From assembly GCA_034359265.1 (NCBI GenBank), contig CP136891.1:51848501-51912500 (forward strand): a DNA stretch of 64,000 bases. Reading direction: 5' to 3'. This DNA is from Canna indica (taxonomy: Eukaryota; Streptophyta; Magnoliopsida; Zingiberales; Cannaceae). Below the pieces are notes generated by a model. It had not been told where the DNA came from, made no database searches, and saw only the letters and a program-made list of their open reading frames with translations. A program made the position numbers and the translations under genes. Shown one piece after another: positions 1 to 12,343 of this stretch; within the stretch, counting starts at the first letter, position 1, and every line of letters starts with the position of its first letter.

Positions 1-1049
1 GGCCGTGGAAATTTAAAAAGCATTTTAACGAGGATAGTAAATGAAGATTTATCACAAAAGCAATCTACGACATAGGATTAAATAAATTAATCACTGATAG
101 TAAATTAGCTTGCTTCATAGATTTTTAAGTCCTACTACTGTGATTTCCACCACTTAGGATGTAATAAATTCTTCCACATCAGAATTATTATTCCAACATA
201 ATTAAGTCAAGCAAACCTACTTTTTTTTAGTCAAATGTGGGTTCATGTTGTATGTTGCCTAAAGATCTAGAATTCGATTCCTAGTATGATCACATATTGT
301 GATTTTTTTATTTTTGTTTTAAAAAAATCATTTTCTTTGAACTTTTCTATCACACATATTCTCATGCTATAAAAATAAAAAAAATTATGATCCAAATATT
401 ACCTAAAAAGGCTCCATCTCTCCTTTCCATTGGCCTCCTCTCATACTTCTTTGTAATCCTCCATCCAAATGTACCCTAAGAGAGGAAAACTCCTCTAATT
501 AATTTCCTCATATATATGTCTTAGTTAATTAGGTCAGCACATTGGTGATAACAATACCTCATTGGCTACCTTTCTAAGTACTCGAGTATTCTCATCGATT
601 AGGCTCAAGAGAGAACACAATTTTATAAATGGAGCTTCCCGCCAAAGGGCCAAACATATCAAGACTATCTCAAAATTTCAATTATGTTCTGCATAAGATC
701 AATGAGCACGATGATTTCATTCAATTCAGTCATGTTGGAGAATTAAGGTAGATTTCCAAGCAATTCATTCATCAAATAGCTAATTGTTAGCTAATATGTC
801 GGCGTTATTACTAGAAAGAATGTTTTTAATGAAACCATCATGAAATTTGAAAGCAGATAATTGAGAAAGAGCGAGCCTCCAAGACTAGCTATATCTTCCA
901 CTAAAATTACTAATATTATATTTGAACTATTTGACGCAAAGGTTATCACAATTGTTAAGATAGCCTGAATACAACAAGCAGCAAGAGCAAGGAAAGTAAT
1001 TCTAAGATCGTAGATACTCAATCCTCTCAAGCTTTTAGGTTTAATAACC
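1..1049. other. No gene recognised; AT-rich flank
   Basis: This stretch has no coding region that I can tie to a family. The longest frame is a 79-residue minus-strand reading frame (791-1030). It is hydrophobic, with two or three possible membrane segments, but it has no family motif and no continuation upstream. It may be a relic exon of a transport protein or chance. There is no clear LTR boundary or terminal inverted repeat. Confidence 0.4.
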
Positions 1050-1074
1050 TTTTGTTATATTAGTTAGTGATGTA

Positions 1075-1116
1075 GTCCCACATCTGGTAATTACAAAAGC
1101 TAGAGTTGTATATATA
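1075..1116 (+). promoter_or_regulatory. USE-like plus TATA motif pair (snRNA-type promoter look-alike)
   Basis: GTCCCACATCT at 1075-1085 matches the plant snRNA upstream sequence element (RTCCCACATCG) except at the last base. TATATATA follows at 1109-1116, with 23 bases between, close to the spacing of plant Pol III U6-type promoters. No U6, U3 or 7SL body follows, so this is probably a chance or element-borne promoter. The motif also occurs in plant repeats. Confidence 0.25.
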
Positions 1117-2039
1117 CATATGTTATACACCTCTACTTGATGAGAAGTTTTGATGGAATTTGGAGGGACACAAGTTATGACTATTAATTAAAATTATAAT
1201 AGTCAAATAAAGATGACACTCATGGTCATTCCTTACGCAAGCTTGCCTTGACCCCAAGTGTGGTCCTCGGCCTCAATGTCCTTACTTATGGGCTAGCGCC
1301 TTGAAGACTTCCTCGATTTCAAGTGTGGTCTTGTCTTACGCTCCTCGCGAGCTCGGCTTGGACCCAAGTGTGGTCCTCGACCTCAGTGCCCTTACTCTTG
1401 GCCTCAACGCACGCCTCTACTTATGACTTCAGCATCGCTGAAGATCTCTTCACCTCGTTGTCCTCAAAATGTGGTCCCTAGCCTCAGGAACAACTTCCAA
1501 CTCTGGACTCAAACGATTTCGAGGGAAATCGAATTTGAAGGACCATCAGCCCTATGAGCAACTACCGAAAAGGTAACCTCGGTCCTAAATCTACCTTTGA
1601 TAGGAATCTGGTCTCAACCTAAATACCTGAAGGTGGTCCACAATCATAAGAAACAGCTACCGACCCGCTAACGTCGGCTAAAGAAGCACCAAAATGCTCT
1701 TCAACCCAAACAACTATCGGCCAGACAATGTCGACTAAGGCAAATCGGCCCTAAGCACCACACTCGGCTCTAGAAGAGTTGGCCGACCAAATAGCGTCAG
1801 CACCTGCCAAACACTTAGCCACTTAGCTCACAACAAGCAGAGACAACGAAAATAATGAAAAAAAATATGGTAGAAAGTAAAAATATTCAAAAATATATCT
1901 ACAAGCCCATAAGGGGCAACAATGTCAAATACACACGAGGGGCGAATGTTAAGAGCCCTGAAGGATAGCAATCCAAAGCCAAACAATATGTCATAACAAT
2001 ACAAGAGAAATGTTTAAAAGTACAAGATTACTGAGGCGA
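1117..2039 (-). other. Non-coding tail of old Gypsy-type element, with short direct repeats
   Basis: This is the sequence downstream (minus-strand sense) of the gag-like frame. It contains a direct repeat of about 60 bp at 1241-1300 and 1351-1411, sharing the core CCCAAGTGTGGTCCTCG, and many GGCC/TCGGC-rich short motifs. No reading frame of note is seen. It is assigned to the old element by continuity. The element's left LTR boundary was not found. Confidence 0.4.
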
Positions 2040-3661
2040 GGTGGGAGGAACGTCGACGACTACAGGAGAGGCACCACCCCCAGAGACGTCAGCCACGACC
2101 GCAAGGACCGAAGGGGAAGTCGACTTGATAGCATTCACTGAGGATTCTCCCTCGGCCTCCCTTGTCGGCGTAGGAGCCTCCTCCTCCTACGTGGCAAGCT
2201 GATCGACCGAGGCACCATCCTTTACCTCCTTGAAGTAACTGGCCTCTGAGAAGTTGGCAACTAGGCGAAGGAACTTGGCCTGCTCCATCGCCTTTTCAAA
2301 GCTCGCAACGTATTGTAGGGCAGCCTTCAATTGATAGTCGTCAATGACACCCTCGAGCCCGTGAACTTCTCCATCAAGCCTTTGAACCTCGGCCTGAATG
2401 GTGACAACCTTAGCCTTCAACTTAATATCCACCTCCACCGCAACACTAACCCTGAGCTCCAAGGCAGTCGACGCCCTTTTAGGTACTCGGCCTTTCTTCT
2501 GAGGACGTCAGCCTCCACCCATGCCTCCCTCGCTTTATCCTCAACCTCGACGCGAGTACTAAGGAGATGCATAATTTCGTCATCTTTCGCCTTGAGACTC
2601 CTCTCGCTCTCTTCTAACCCGGCCTTCAGAAATTTAACCTATCAGCCCCGAGCCTCAGTGGCCTCCAGTACGAAAGACCTATCCTTCTCTAGCTGCCTCA
2701 CCAGGTCAGCCAATCGAAGTCCCTGAACCTCAATATACTTGATCATCTCGGGCGAGCCCACCTCCTTGAGCAAGCTGACCGCATCGTTTGGCAGAAGATG
2801 TTGGTCATAAAAGGAGAACCCCTTGGACCATGGAGAGTCGGACCCGACTTGGGCCTTTTGGGCACTATCCCCGATGAGCTTGTGGAAGAGTAGCCGCGCC
2901 AGGGTGCCGCTCTGGTTGGGACCTCTCCACCGCCACAACCACAACCTGCTTTGGGAGAACAGCTTCCTGAGGTGGCAGATCCTCCTCCTCCAATATGACG
3001 AAGCCTAGAGCCATAGCCCTCCTCTTTTGCTTGAGAGGAGGAGGAGAAGGAGACGAAGAGGGTGAAGGGACCCACAGTCTGTTCGGCCCCTTCTTTTGAA
3101 GAGACCAAGCCTGAGGTCCCGAGATCCTCATCAGCTTTAACGAAGGCGGACGAGGAGAAACGTCGATCGTCGACCTCTTCCCCTTGTCGGTAGTTGGCGC
3201 TTTCCCCCTTCAGCCCCTCCAATTTGGACCAGGGAGCCACTAGATTCATCTTTGGAGCCATGTCGTCTACAAAACACGGTTCAGAATTAGCATATTTAAA
3301 AATGACCAAGATGCAGATAGATGCTCTACGACCTTAGACTTACTTATATAGCTTACGACCGTTGACTCGTCCTGGTCCCACCACAACAACCCTTTACATG
3401 AAAAAGGAGTGGAAGGCCCGCATTGGTCCAGGAACCTTATTACCATCCTCTCCTCGAGCAGAATAGCCTCCTCCTCCAAGGTTAAAATGATGGTCGTACT
3501 CCGCCTCCAGAACAAGGGAAACTTCTCCATGGGAGACACCTCGTCCAGAAAGAATTGTCAGTCGCTCGACTTGGACCTCACTTTGAAGAACTGCCTCTTA
3601 ATATTATTATAAGAACTTCTGAACAAGCCAAAGAGCTTCTTCCCCAGGGTGCTGCTGAAGG
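2040..3661 (-). pseudogene. Gypsy-type gag-like protein (Transposase_28 type), C-terminal part, decayed
   Basis: Reading the minus strand from 3661, the pieces resemble the plant 'putative gypsy type transposon' family (Transposase_28). A segment with KFPLFWRR and EEEAILLEE (about 3539-3430) is followed by charged and proline-rich linkers (3309-2743) and an alanine/leucine/glutamate-rich coiled-coil region (2642-2187). Several frame changes and stops are present, so it is not functional. The N-terminal part lies at 16661-17030 on the same strand. The two halves were separated when the Copia element at 3667-16655 inserted. Exact frame joins are uncertain. Confidence 0.6.
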
Positions 3662-3666
3662 ACAAC

Positions 3667-4895
3667 TGTTGGCCCAAGGGTTCAATCTAGGCCTCACTCA
3701 CTCTCTATTTTGATGATAATAAATATGTATCTAACTCATTTGTTAAGCTTTGAGTTCAGGTTGATAGAACGATACGCCTACAAAGTTCGTTCGAAAAATC
3801 GTAAAGTATCGAGCAAAAATGGCTTCGATGGCTATCGAGTTGTAATTAAGTTGAAACCTAGGTTTAGGATTAGATATGATTGTAATATGCCCCTAGGATA
3901 TCAACCAAACCTATTTATACTATATTCCAAGTCAAAATCCAAGACTAGACCCGAAAACGAAAACCAAGTGTAAAAATCAACAAAACTGGACTGAAATTGT
4001 ATTTTGGTCGGATATCTGATCGATAGGTCGGTCAACCGACCATCGACCAACGATTGATCGTGTTCGGACCAAAACCCATGGAGAGATTTTGATCATTGAC
4101 CGATCGCTCATTCGGTCGATCGACCCATCGACCGGTGATCGACCGTCGGGCATGAACGGATATATTTTTATCCATTGGAATGACTGTTGCAAGCTCTCTC
4201 ACCCCATGGCTTATAAATACAAGTCATTACTCCTTCACCTACCTGGTTTACTATTCTATTGAGTTAATTTCCGAGTGTTCAATCCTTCAACATTGATTTG
4301 CAAGCCCTAGCTCTCAACTCTCAATCTCTTTAGAAGTGGTCTTCACGCTTCAACCCTCACAAGGCGATTGTTCCTTTCATCTTAAGGCGTTGGAAAGATT
4401 GAATGCTAAGAAAGGAGCTCTCCAAGTTTGATTTTCATTTCATGCTCCTTTAAACTTGTTTTCTTAAGTTGTTTATCTCGAATTCTCAAATTAGCTTGTA
4501 GGGTGTGCTTGTGAAACACCTTAGGTTGGTTATATGGTTTTGTTTTGATAGAGAATAGTTATTGAGGCTTTTTCAAATGGTTGAGATGTGAGTCCTCATT
4601 GTATTCTTAGGGAAACATTACTTCCATAAAGTATTGAGTTTAAAAATCCTTGGCGAGGAGCCAAGGTAGTGGAGTAGGCGGGTTGGTTCAACCACTATAC
4701 GTATTGTGTGTTTGCATTGCTCTATACTTGTTTACTATCGTTTATTGATTGTGCTTAATTACTTGTCAAAGCATTAATCTCAAGAGAACTCAATTTAGGT
4801 TGTTAAATTGATTAAAAGTGAAAAGAGTAGAATTGAACTTAGAATTAACTTACACACTATTCAACCCCCCTTTTAGTGTGGACATATGAACAACA
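3667..4895 (+). repeat. 5' LTR of Sirevirus-like element
   Basis: This 1229-bp LTR starts TGTTGGCCCAAGG and ends TGAACAACA. It matches the copy at 15526-16655 except for point changes and about 100 bp (around 4596-4690) that the 3' copy lacks. A region rich in GATCGACC/CGGTCGA motifs lies at 4005-4150. GGCTTATAAATACAAG at about 4208 is a good TATA box for element transcription. Confidence 0.93.
4853..4880 (+). other. Conserved LTR-end hairpin (CACACTA / TAGTGTG)
   Basis: CACACTA, a C-rich loop, then TAGTGTG forms a 7-bp stem 15 bases from the LTR end. The same hairpin occurs at 16613-16640, at 13767-13793 and, on the minus strand with one change, at 4951-4976. These are the LTR ends of three different related families. 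Confidence 0.7.
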
Positions 4896-4897
4896 AT

Positions 4898-4909
4898 TGG
4901 TATCAGAGA
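4898..4909 (+). other. Primer binding site (initiator Met tRNA)
   Basis: TGGTATCAGAGA begins two bases after the 5' LTR. It is complementary to the 3' end of plant initiator methionine tRNA, the usual Copia primer, with the last base changed from the common C. Confidence 0.85.
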
Positions 4910-4933
4910 TTGGTTGTAGGTCTAGATCGATTT

Positions 4934-6098
4934 TGTTGGTCGTAATGGCCTACACTAGAGGGGGGTGAATAGTGTGTTAATTAAACTTTAGCCTAAATAC
5001 GGTTTTAATCAATTCTTGATTACTTAGGCAAATTATTAATTCAAGACTAAATGCGAAAGCAAGTGAATATAGCAAATAAACAAGCACAAATAGAAACAAT
5101 GATAACCCAATTATTTATAGTGAATCGGCCCCAATGCCTACTCCACTGCCCAAGCGTCCCGCTTAGGATTTCACTCGCAATCCACTAGATAAAGAGTTCC
5201 TTACAATGAGAAATTTTCGTCGGAAAATCTACGCTCTCACACCAAGGGCACTTCCACACCCGGAAGTCTCCGCCTCTCCCACCTCACTATCACCTAAGGA
5301 CTCTCTAATCCTAGATTACAAGGGTGGATTTATGCCTCACAACCAAGGCTAGCATCACACTTAATAAAACCAAATACAAGATAGTAAATCACAAAAATAC
5401 ACAAGTAATGGAGCAAATAATCAAAGTAACATATACTTAGCTCCAACACAAGATCACCTAGCTCCTCTTGATGCGTATGATGATGAAACAATGAAGATAA
5501 GGCTCAATCAAAGAGATGAGATATCGAGGTTAGGGTTTTCACAAATGATGAATCAATCAAAGCTCTAAAATATGTAAGGATGTCTCATGAAGCATTGGAA
5601 GATCACAAGAAGGCTTAAAAGACATTTAAATAGGCAGAACATGAAGTAGAGGTCGGGCTCAACAGATAGATTTCAAAATAGAGTCATTGAGGGCATTCTG
5701 GAAATTCTGGACAGTTTGACTGGTTGAGGTCATTTTGTGAATACTCGTCCTTCCAATTTCGATGACGATTGTCTTTCTGATTTCTTCGATTTTGACTTGG
5801 GAAATGATGCATTAACACTCATCCCGGGATATTACACCATCCACCTGGGATATTATAATATCTCATCCCATAATCTGGGATATTCCGAAATATTACAATA
5901 TCCTATCCATCCCATCCGGGATATTTTGAAATATTATTTATGAACCGCTTTTACTCGATTCTTTGTGTTTTTCTGATCGAGGATGTCGTGCGTAAATCGA
6001 TATGGAACCTGAAAATATTTCTCCAAGAAATCATTAGTTTCATATTTGTTATCATCAAAACCGAGATTAAAACCAAGGTTGAAAACCTTAGACCAACA
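4934..6098 (-). repeat. Solo LTR of a related Copia (Sirevirus-type) family, nested
   Basis: This 1165-bp unit is bounded by the inverted ends TGTTGGTC/GACCAACA and flanked by GATTT on both sides (4929-4933 and 6099-6103). It holds no coding region, as expected for a solo LTR left by recombination. Read on the minus strand it starts near a TTTTGATGATAACAAA motif and ends with the CACTA...TAGTG hairpin. Both are shared with the host element's LTR and with 12344-13817. It is inserted just downstream of the primer binding site of the host element. Confidence 0.9.
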
Positions 6099-6125
6099 GA
6101 TTTAACCATCTACCCTACTGCTAGA

Positions 6126-7682
6126 ATGACTACCGAAAACTAACTAGCTCAAGGGACCTCTACTCATGCTCCTCCATTCTTTGATGGCAATAACTATGCC
6201 TATTGGAAGATTAGAATGAATATCTTCCTTTAATCTTAAGGAATGAATGTATGGAGAATGATACAAGTAGAGTATAAACAACCTACTAAAAATATAGATG
6301 AATGGAACCTAGATGAGGTTAAATTCTTCAATGCTAATGACAATGCCATGAATGCTTTGCATTGTGGTCTTTCCATAAATGAGTTTAATAGGATTTCAAC
6401 TTGTAAGCCGGCATTCGAAATTTGGAATGTTTTAGAGACTACACATGAAGACACCTCACAAGTTAAGGAGTTTAAGATAAATCTTCTCATGCATGACTAT
6501 GAAATGTTTAGAATGCATTTACATGAAACCATTGATGATATGTATGCTAGATTTTAAAATATTACTAATGATTTCTGTAATCTTGGAAAAGACATGAAAG
6601 AAGAGGAGAAGATGAGGAAGCTCCTCCGATCTGATCTTCCCAAAGCTTGGGAGTCAAAGGTGATTGCCATCATGGAAGCCAAGGATTTGCCAACCATGAA
6701 AATCACCAAACTCATTAGATCTCTTATGACTCATGAGATCCACATGAGGGCACACCAGGAGGAAGATACCCCCAAAAGCAAGAGCATTGCTTTAAAAGCA
6801 TCACACCGAGTTGAAAAGCCCTCATCATCTGAAGAAGATTTTGATGATTAAGAGGAGATGGCGATGATGGCAAGAAGGTTCATGAGATTCATGAGGAGTG
6901 ACATGAGAAGAGACAAGGGAGGCTACACATGCTACAATTGCAACAAGACTGAACACCTAAGGAAGGATTGCCATCAACTCAAGATGGCCTCTACGTCCAC
7001 TTCTTACAAGAAGGACAAGACTAAGAAGAAGAAGAAGAAGAAGAAAGCCATGATGGCCTCATGGGATGAAAGTGAGTCCTCATCAAGTGAGGAGGACACC
7101 AAGAGTGAGAAGGCAAAACCTTTGCCTCATGGCAAATGAAAATGAGGTAAAGATTACGCAAGAAGAATTAGAACAAGAGTTTGATCCAATGCATGATGAA
7201 TTCAATGAAATTAGAAAAAAATTTAAGGAACTTAAAAAAGGACAACAAATCTCTATAAGAAGAAAATGACAACTTACTACTTTCATGTAATACCTTAAAG
7301 AAAGAAGTAGAAAGTCTTAAGGATTAAAAGCTTACTTTTGAGAAAATTGAAAATGATTTAGAAAACTAAAATGAAAAATTGGAAAATGAAAACAAGTTTT
7401 TGAGCTCATAAATATAGCACTTGAATGATAGCATGCTTAGCTTAGAAAAGGAATTATGCATGCTAAATGAAAAAAACGATAACCTTACAAAATGTCATGC
7501 CTAAGGTTAATCATGTTAGAAGAACATCACATACTCATGATTATGCACATTTCCATGCTCATACTCATAGCTCTAGAAAATTTAATGGGAATTGCTTTTG
7601 TTGTGGAATTTTTGGGCACATGGTTAGAGATTGTGCACTAAAAAGGAACCTCGTGCTAGATTTACTTGGGTTCCTAAAATGA
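6126..7682 (+). pseudogene. Copia gag polyprotein, decayed
   Basis: The start ATG at 6126 lies after the primer site and the nested solo LTR. Typical gag text follows (FFDGNNYAYWKIRM, then EIWNVLETTHEDTSQVKE), interrupted by stops, including a TAA five codons in and another at 6556. Two zinc knuckles of CX2CX4HX4C form are visible: CYNCNKTEHLRKDC at 6930-6971 and CFCCGIFGHMVRDC at 7593-7634. A lysine-rich tract (7020-7050) and a serine/glutamate-rich acidic tract follow the first knuckle. Gag would form the cytoplasmic particle. This copy is non-functional. Confidence 0.85.
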
Positions 7683-9039
7683 CTAACACTCGAGGACCCA
7701 AGAAGATTTGGGTACCTAAAGTTGTCTCTTCTCCATTTGTAAATGAAGAATCATCGTCAAGCAAATAGAAGTACTTGGATCTTGGATAGCGGTTGCTCGA
7801 AGCACATGATGGGTGACATCAACTTATTTGCAACCTGGCTTATCAAGCAAGGATGGTGGATATGTGACTTTTGGAGATAATGTCAAAGGTAAGATTATTG
7901 GCATTGGTGATATAAGTACACTACCTTACCCATGTATCAAAAATGTCTTATTAGTTGATGGGTTAAAGTATAATTTAGTTAGTATATCTCAATTGTGTGA
8001 TAATGGTTATCTAGTTATTTTTGAAGCATCTAAATGCATAATCATATATGCACATTCAAATGATACAGTGTTTATTGGAAATAGGTATGAAAATATTTAC
8101 ACCTTGTGCTAAAATATATTGCCTAATCCACATGTTAGATACTTAGTTGTAATGAAAAATGATTCTTGGTTATGACATAGAAGGCTAGGACATGCTACCA
8201 TGAGTCTCATCTAAGAAATAACTAAAATTGATCTAGTTAAAGAAATAACCAAGATAAAATTTGAAAATGATAGACTTTGTGATGCATGTCAACATGGTAA
8301 ATAAGTTAAGTTGTCATTTCATGGCATAATACTTGAACTTGTGTATATGGATCTCTTTGGTCCTTGTGATGTTGCTAGCTTAGGTAGCAACATTTATTGC
8401 TATGTATTAGTTGATGATTATTCTAGATTCACATGAGTTTTCTTTCTAGCTAAGAAAAATGAAATATTTGATTTCTTCAAAAAGTTTGCTATAGGAGTTG
8501 TAAATGAAAAAATAATTTACATTTCAAAAATTAGAAGTGATAATGGAGGGGAATTTAAAAATGATTTTTTTTTCAATTTTTGTGATGAACTTGGTATTGA
8601 ACATACATTTTTTTCCCCTAGAATCCCTCAACAAAAGGGGATGGTTGAGAGGAAGAATAGAACTTTACAAGAAATGGCTAGGACCATGCTTTGTGAAAAT
8701 AATTTGCCTAAGTATTTTTGGGCCGAAGCCATAAACACTTCTTGTTATATTTTGAATCGAGTTTTGCTAAGACCAAACATTAAGAAAACTCCTTTTGAGC
8801 TTTGGATTGATAGAGTCTCAAGTGTTGGATATATTAAAGTCTTTGGTTGTAAATGCTTCATTTTGAATACTAAGGACCATTTAGGAAATTTTGATTCAAA
8901 ATCGGATGAAGGAATTTTCTTGGATATTCTACTAGTTCTAAAGCATATAGAGTTTATAATCGTAGAACTATGGTAGTTAAAGAGTCTATCATGTTACATT
9001 TGGTGAAACTAATGACTCTTCTAGAAATATCAAGATTGT
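7683..9039 (+). pseudogene. Copia protease and integrase, decayed
   Basis: The aspartic protease site WILDSGCSKHM has its DSG at 7785-7793. A gag-pre-integrase region (RRLGHAT, CDACQHGK) and the integrase core follow, with the three acidic positions in VYMDLFGP, RSDNGGEF and VERKNRTLQEMA, then FWAEAINTSCYILNR. In-frame stops (for example at 8110, 8174 and 8437) disable it. The frame is cut at about 9040 by the LINE insertion and resumes at 12142. Confidence 0.88.
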
Positions 9040-9048
9040 GAATATAAG

Positions 9049-12000
9049 TTCTTGACAGATACCTTGCAACAACAGACTAGCATGATACTTGGAATAACGG
9101 GTCAGTCTTCCACCTTGAGGTCATGGAGAGCGACCACCGCCCTCTCCTCCTCAAGCCAAAATCTTTCAAAAAGCACAAAAAACCTTTCAAATTTGACAAG
9201 AGATGGCTCACTAACCAATCTATCTCCTCCATCATCTCAGAGGCGTGGGACATTGATGTTTATGGATCTCTACAATTTCGAGTGCAAAGGAAACTAGACA
9301 ATGTAAGAAAATGTATCCTCGCTTGGTTGAGGAGAAACAACCAAAACTCAGCATCAAGAGTTGAGGTACTGCAACATCAACTCCTCTCGCTCTCTCGACA
9401 ACATGACATCAACTTAACTGAAGCTAGAAAGGCTACTGGAGCCGATCTCACAAAAGCCATTCAGGAGGAAAAAATATTTTGGAGACAAAAATCTCTCATC
9501 AAATGGCTCAAGGAAGGCGATAAAAACTCTTCATTCTTCCATGCTACTATAAGAATAAGGCGCAGCTACAACACCATATACAGGTTGCAAAATCAAAATG
9601 ACACTTGGGTGGAAGGCTTTGAAGAGGTTACATCAGTAGCACATGATTATTTTAAAAGTATTTACACCTCTACCAAGCCTCAAACAACAGCTAATGATTT
9701 TTTGCTTTCCCTGTAAAAAGGTCACACACAGGATGAACAATTGGCTCTTGTGACCAGTATCAAATGAATAAACAAAATTGGTGGCCTTCTCCCTCAACTC
9801 GGATGGTGCACTTGGTCCGGACTGCTTGACAAGCCACTTTTTCAAGCATTACTGGTCTCTCATTGAAGCTGATATCACGAAAGCAACATCATCTTTCTTC
9901 AAAAGAAGGCGTATCCTTCAAATATTTAACATAACATCAATTGCTCTCATCCCAAAGACCAAGTTCCTGCAGAACATGACACAAATATGCCCTATTAGTC
10001 TTAGCTACTACATCTATAAGATTTTTTCAAAAATTCTTATGCACCGTATCCAGCCGCTTATGGACCGCATCATTTCCCCGAACCAATGCGCCTTTATCAG
10101 AGGGCGACTCGTCTCAGATAACATTCTTCGTGCACATGAGTTAACACATCATTTAAAAACCAAACAGAAGAGCTTCACACACGACATGACAATCAAACTT
10201 GACATGATCAAAGCCTTCGATCGTCTGGAATGGCCATGCCTCACCGCAATACTTCAAGAACTGGGATTCCATGACAACTTCATTGACATTATCAAGCAAT
10301 GCACTCAAACAATTTCATACTCAGTGCTAGTGAACGGTCATAATTATGGGTCCATTAATCCCAGTCGTGGCCTCCGTCAAGGAGGCCCGATTTCTCCCTT
10401 CCTCTTTGTCATTTCCATGGAAGGTCTTAACCTTCTTTTGGACAAAGATCGAACTGAACAGAGACTTTGTGGAGTTCAAATAAATCAAAGATGTTCGGAG
10501 ATTTCATCTCTATTCTTTGCTGACGATGTTATGCTCTTTTCTAAAGCTGACGAATACCATGCAGCTGCACTAAAACACCTCCTTGCCAGATTTGAAGAAC
10601 TCAGTGGGCAAAAAATCAATGTCAACAAATCTGCGATTTACTTCTCCAAATTCTGCCTGACTGCTTTGTGTTCCGCCATCAATAGGACCTTAGAGATACC
10701 GAACATAGGCTCTCAAGATATGTACTTGGGTGTCCCTGCCACAATTAACAAATCTAAGAGGGCTACCTTTGAATTCATTATTCATCGAATTGAAAGAAAA
10801 ATTCAGAGTTGGCCCTCTAAACTTCTGTCAAGGGCTGGTAAGGCAGTCCTCATCAAGTCGGTCCTCAATGCCATCCCAGCATATGCGATGTCCAACTTCT
10901 ATATTCCAGACTCTATATGTGCAAGAATCAACAAGCTTGGTTCCAACTTCTGGTGGTCCACGAGCCCGGGAAAGAGAAGTTTACACTAGTTAAAATGGCA
11001 AAAGTTGAGCTGTAGCTTTGCAAACGACGACTTGGGATTCAAGGACTGTCGTGCACAGAACCTTTCTCTCCTGGCCAAGCAAGGCTGGAGACTCATGACT
11101 AGGGCGAACTCTCTTTTAAGCCTCACTTTGAAAGGGAAATACTTCCCTTACTACTCCTTTATGGATGTGGGTATCGGCTCTAATGCCTCCTGGGGATGGA
11201 AAAGCATCCTCCGCGGGAGAGATCACCTTCAAGCAAGCTTCAAATGGAAGATTGGATCATCCACAATCAAGCTAGTTCATGGTACTTCATGGTTACCATG
11301 CCCTCCGCACTTTGCCATCAACGGACCGCAGCAAGACCCTCATCGTAAGATACTTATATCGAAGCTTTTCAACAAAGAAACTTACATGTGGAATGTACCT
11401 CTCATCCGCAGCTCATTCCAAGGCTCCTTGGCTGATGAAATCCTTAACGTAGAAATACACCCGGGAGAGGATAGGCCGTATTAGTATTACACAAACTCAG
11501 GCCAATACAGTGTATCATCGGGCTACCACCTTGCATGCTTGCCATCTGCTCATCACCATGCTCCCCCTCAGCCCATGCCATGGACGAGTATCTAGAAACT
11601 CAAGATCCCTCCGAGAATGTGGTTCTTCTTGTGGAGACTCCTACATAACTCTCTCCCAACGAGGACGGCCCTACAGCACTGCCATATCCTAGTTCATGAT
11701 GTTAAATGCTCCCTATGCAGATCCAGCCTAGAAGATGCAGTCCACTTGTTCCTTACCTGCCCCAATCTGACCTTGCATGGCAACGACTGCCTATTCGTCT
11801 TCCCTGTAGATCAAATGCATCCTCACTAGCTCACTGGTGGATGGATGTAACGAAGGCTCTAGGTTCTCAAGCGAAGGAACTATCGTTGGTTTGTGCCATA
11901 CTCTGGAGCATATGGAGATCAAGGAACAAATATATTTTCAACAAGGTGCAAACAACACCTGAAACCACAGTTCAGGTGGCACTCACAACTTGGGAAAATT

Positions 12001-12141
12001 ATCAGAACTATGGCTACAATCTCACGTCCCTCCTTTTGAGAAGACTATTTTATTGTCATATGCTTTATGGCTTTATTTATAAGCCATTGTAACTTATCTC
12101 ATTCAATGAATGAACATGCTTTTTCGGAAAAAGAAGAAGAA
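9049..12141 (+). mobile_element. L1-type LINE, 5'-truncated, inserted in the Copia integrase/RT spacer
   Basis: The element begins within the last part of the apurinic endonuclease and ends with CTTTTTCGGAAAAAG and a GAA-rich tail. It is flanked by a short, slightly diverged duplication, GAATATAAG (9040-9048) and GAATATAGG (12142-12150). That fits target-primed insertion with 5' truncation. A second 3' end of the same family lies at 22956-23217. Confidence 0.88.
9052..12092 (+). pseudogene. LINE ORF2 fragment: endonuclease end, reverse transcriptase, zinc-finger domain
   Basis: The endonuclease C-terminal motif SDHRPLLL lies at about 9125. The spacer with KEGDKNSSFFHATI (about 9510) precedes the RT domain, whose best frame is 9778-10989. 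The RT shows DMIKAFDRLEW, LRQGGPISPFLF and the catalytic FADDVMLF (about 10518). Downstream are the frame DLGFKDCRAQNLSLLAKQGW (about 11029) and a zf-RVT domain, FFLWRLLHNSLPTR with CSLC and a later C (11620-11770). Stops at about 9714 and 10987 and frameshifts in the last third make it non-functional. Family length is about 1200-1300 residues, so the N-terminal endonuclease is mostly missing. Confidence 0.92.
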
Positions 12142-12343
12142 GAATATAGGTGAAGAACTTGAGGAATTGATTTTTCATGATAAAGATGTTAGAGATGAAT
12201 CAAATGAGGCACCTCATGATGAAGAACCTTCATCCTCATCATCCCAACCTCAAGTTGAAGAAGAAGCTCTACCTCCTCTCCCAATAGCCTACCGTTTGAT
12301 AAAGGATCATCCAATTGGTCAAGTCATTGAAGAACCTATTAGC
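12142..12343 (+). pseudogene. Copia pol fragment between integrase and reverse transcriptase
   Basis: The open frame is rich in Asp, Glu and Ser and holds a serine run followed by QPQVEEEALPPLP. This is the variable linker seen between integrase and RT in Copia pol. It continues the frame interrupted at 9039 and is cut again at 12344 by a solo LTR. Confidence 0.75.

Noticed and set aside
791..1030. 79-residue hydrophobic minus-strand frame as a membrane protein gene
   Set aside because: It has no family motif, no continuation upstream or downstream and no promoter signal. It is mentioned only under the flank entry.
1117..1250. U6, U3 or 7SL RNA gene after the USE/TATA pair
   Set aside because: The expected conserved snRNA body sequences and a T-run terminator at the right place are absent.
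2331..2726. Plus-strand frame of 131 residues
   Set aside because: It is the antisense shadow of the decayed gag-like coiled-coil frame on the minus strand.
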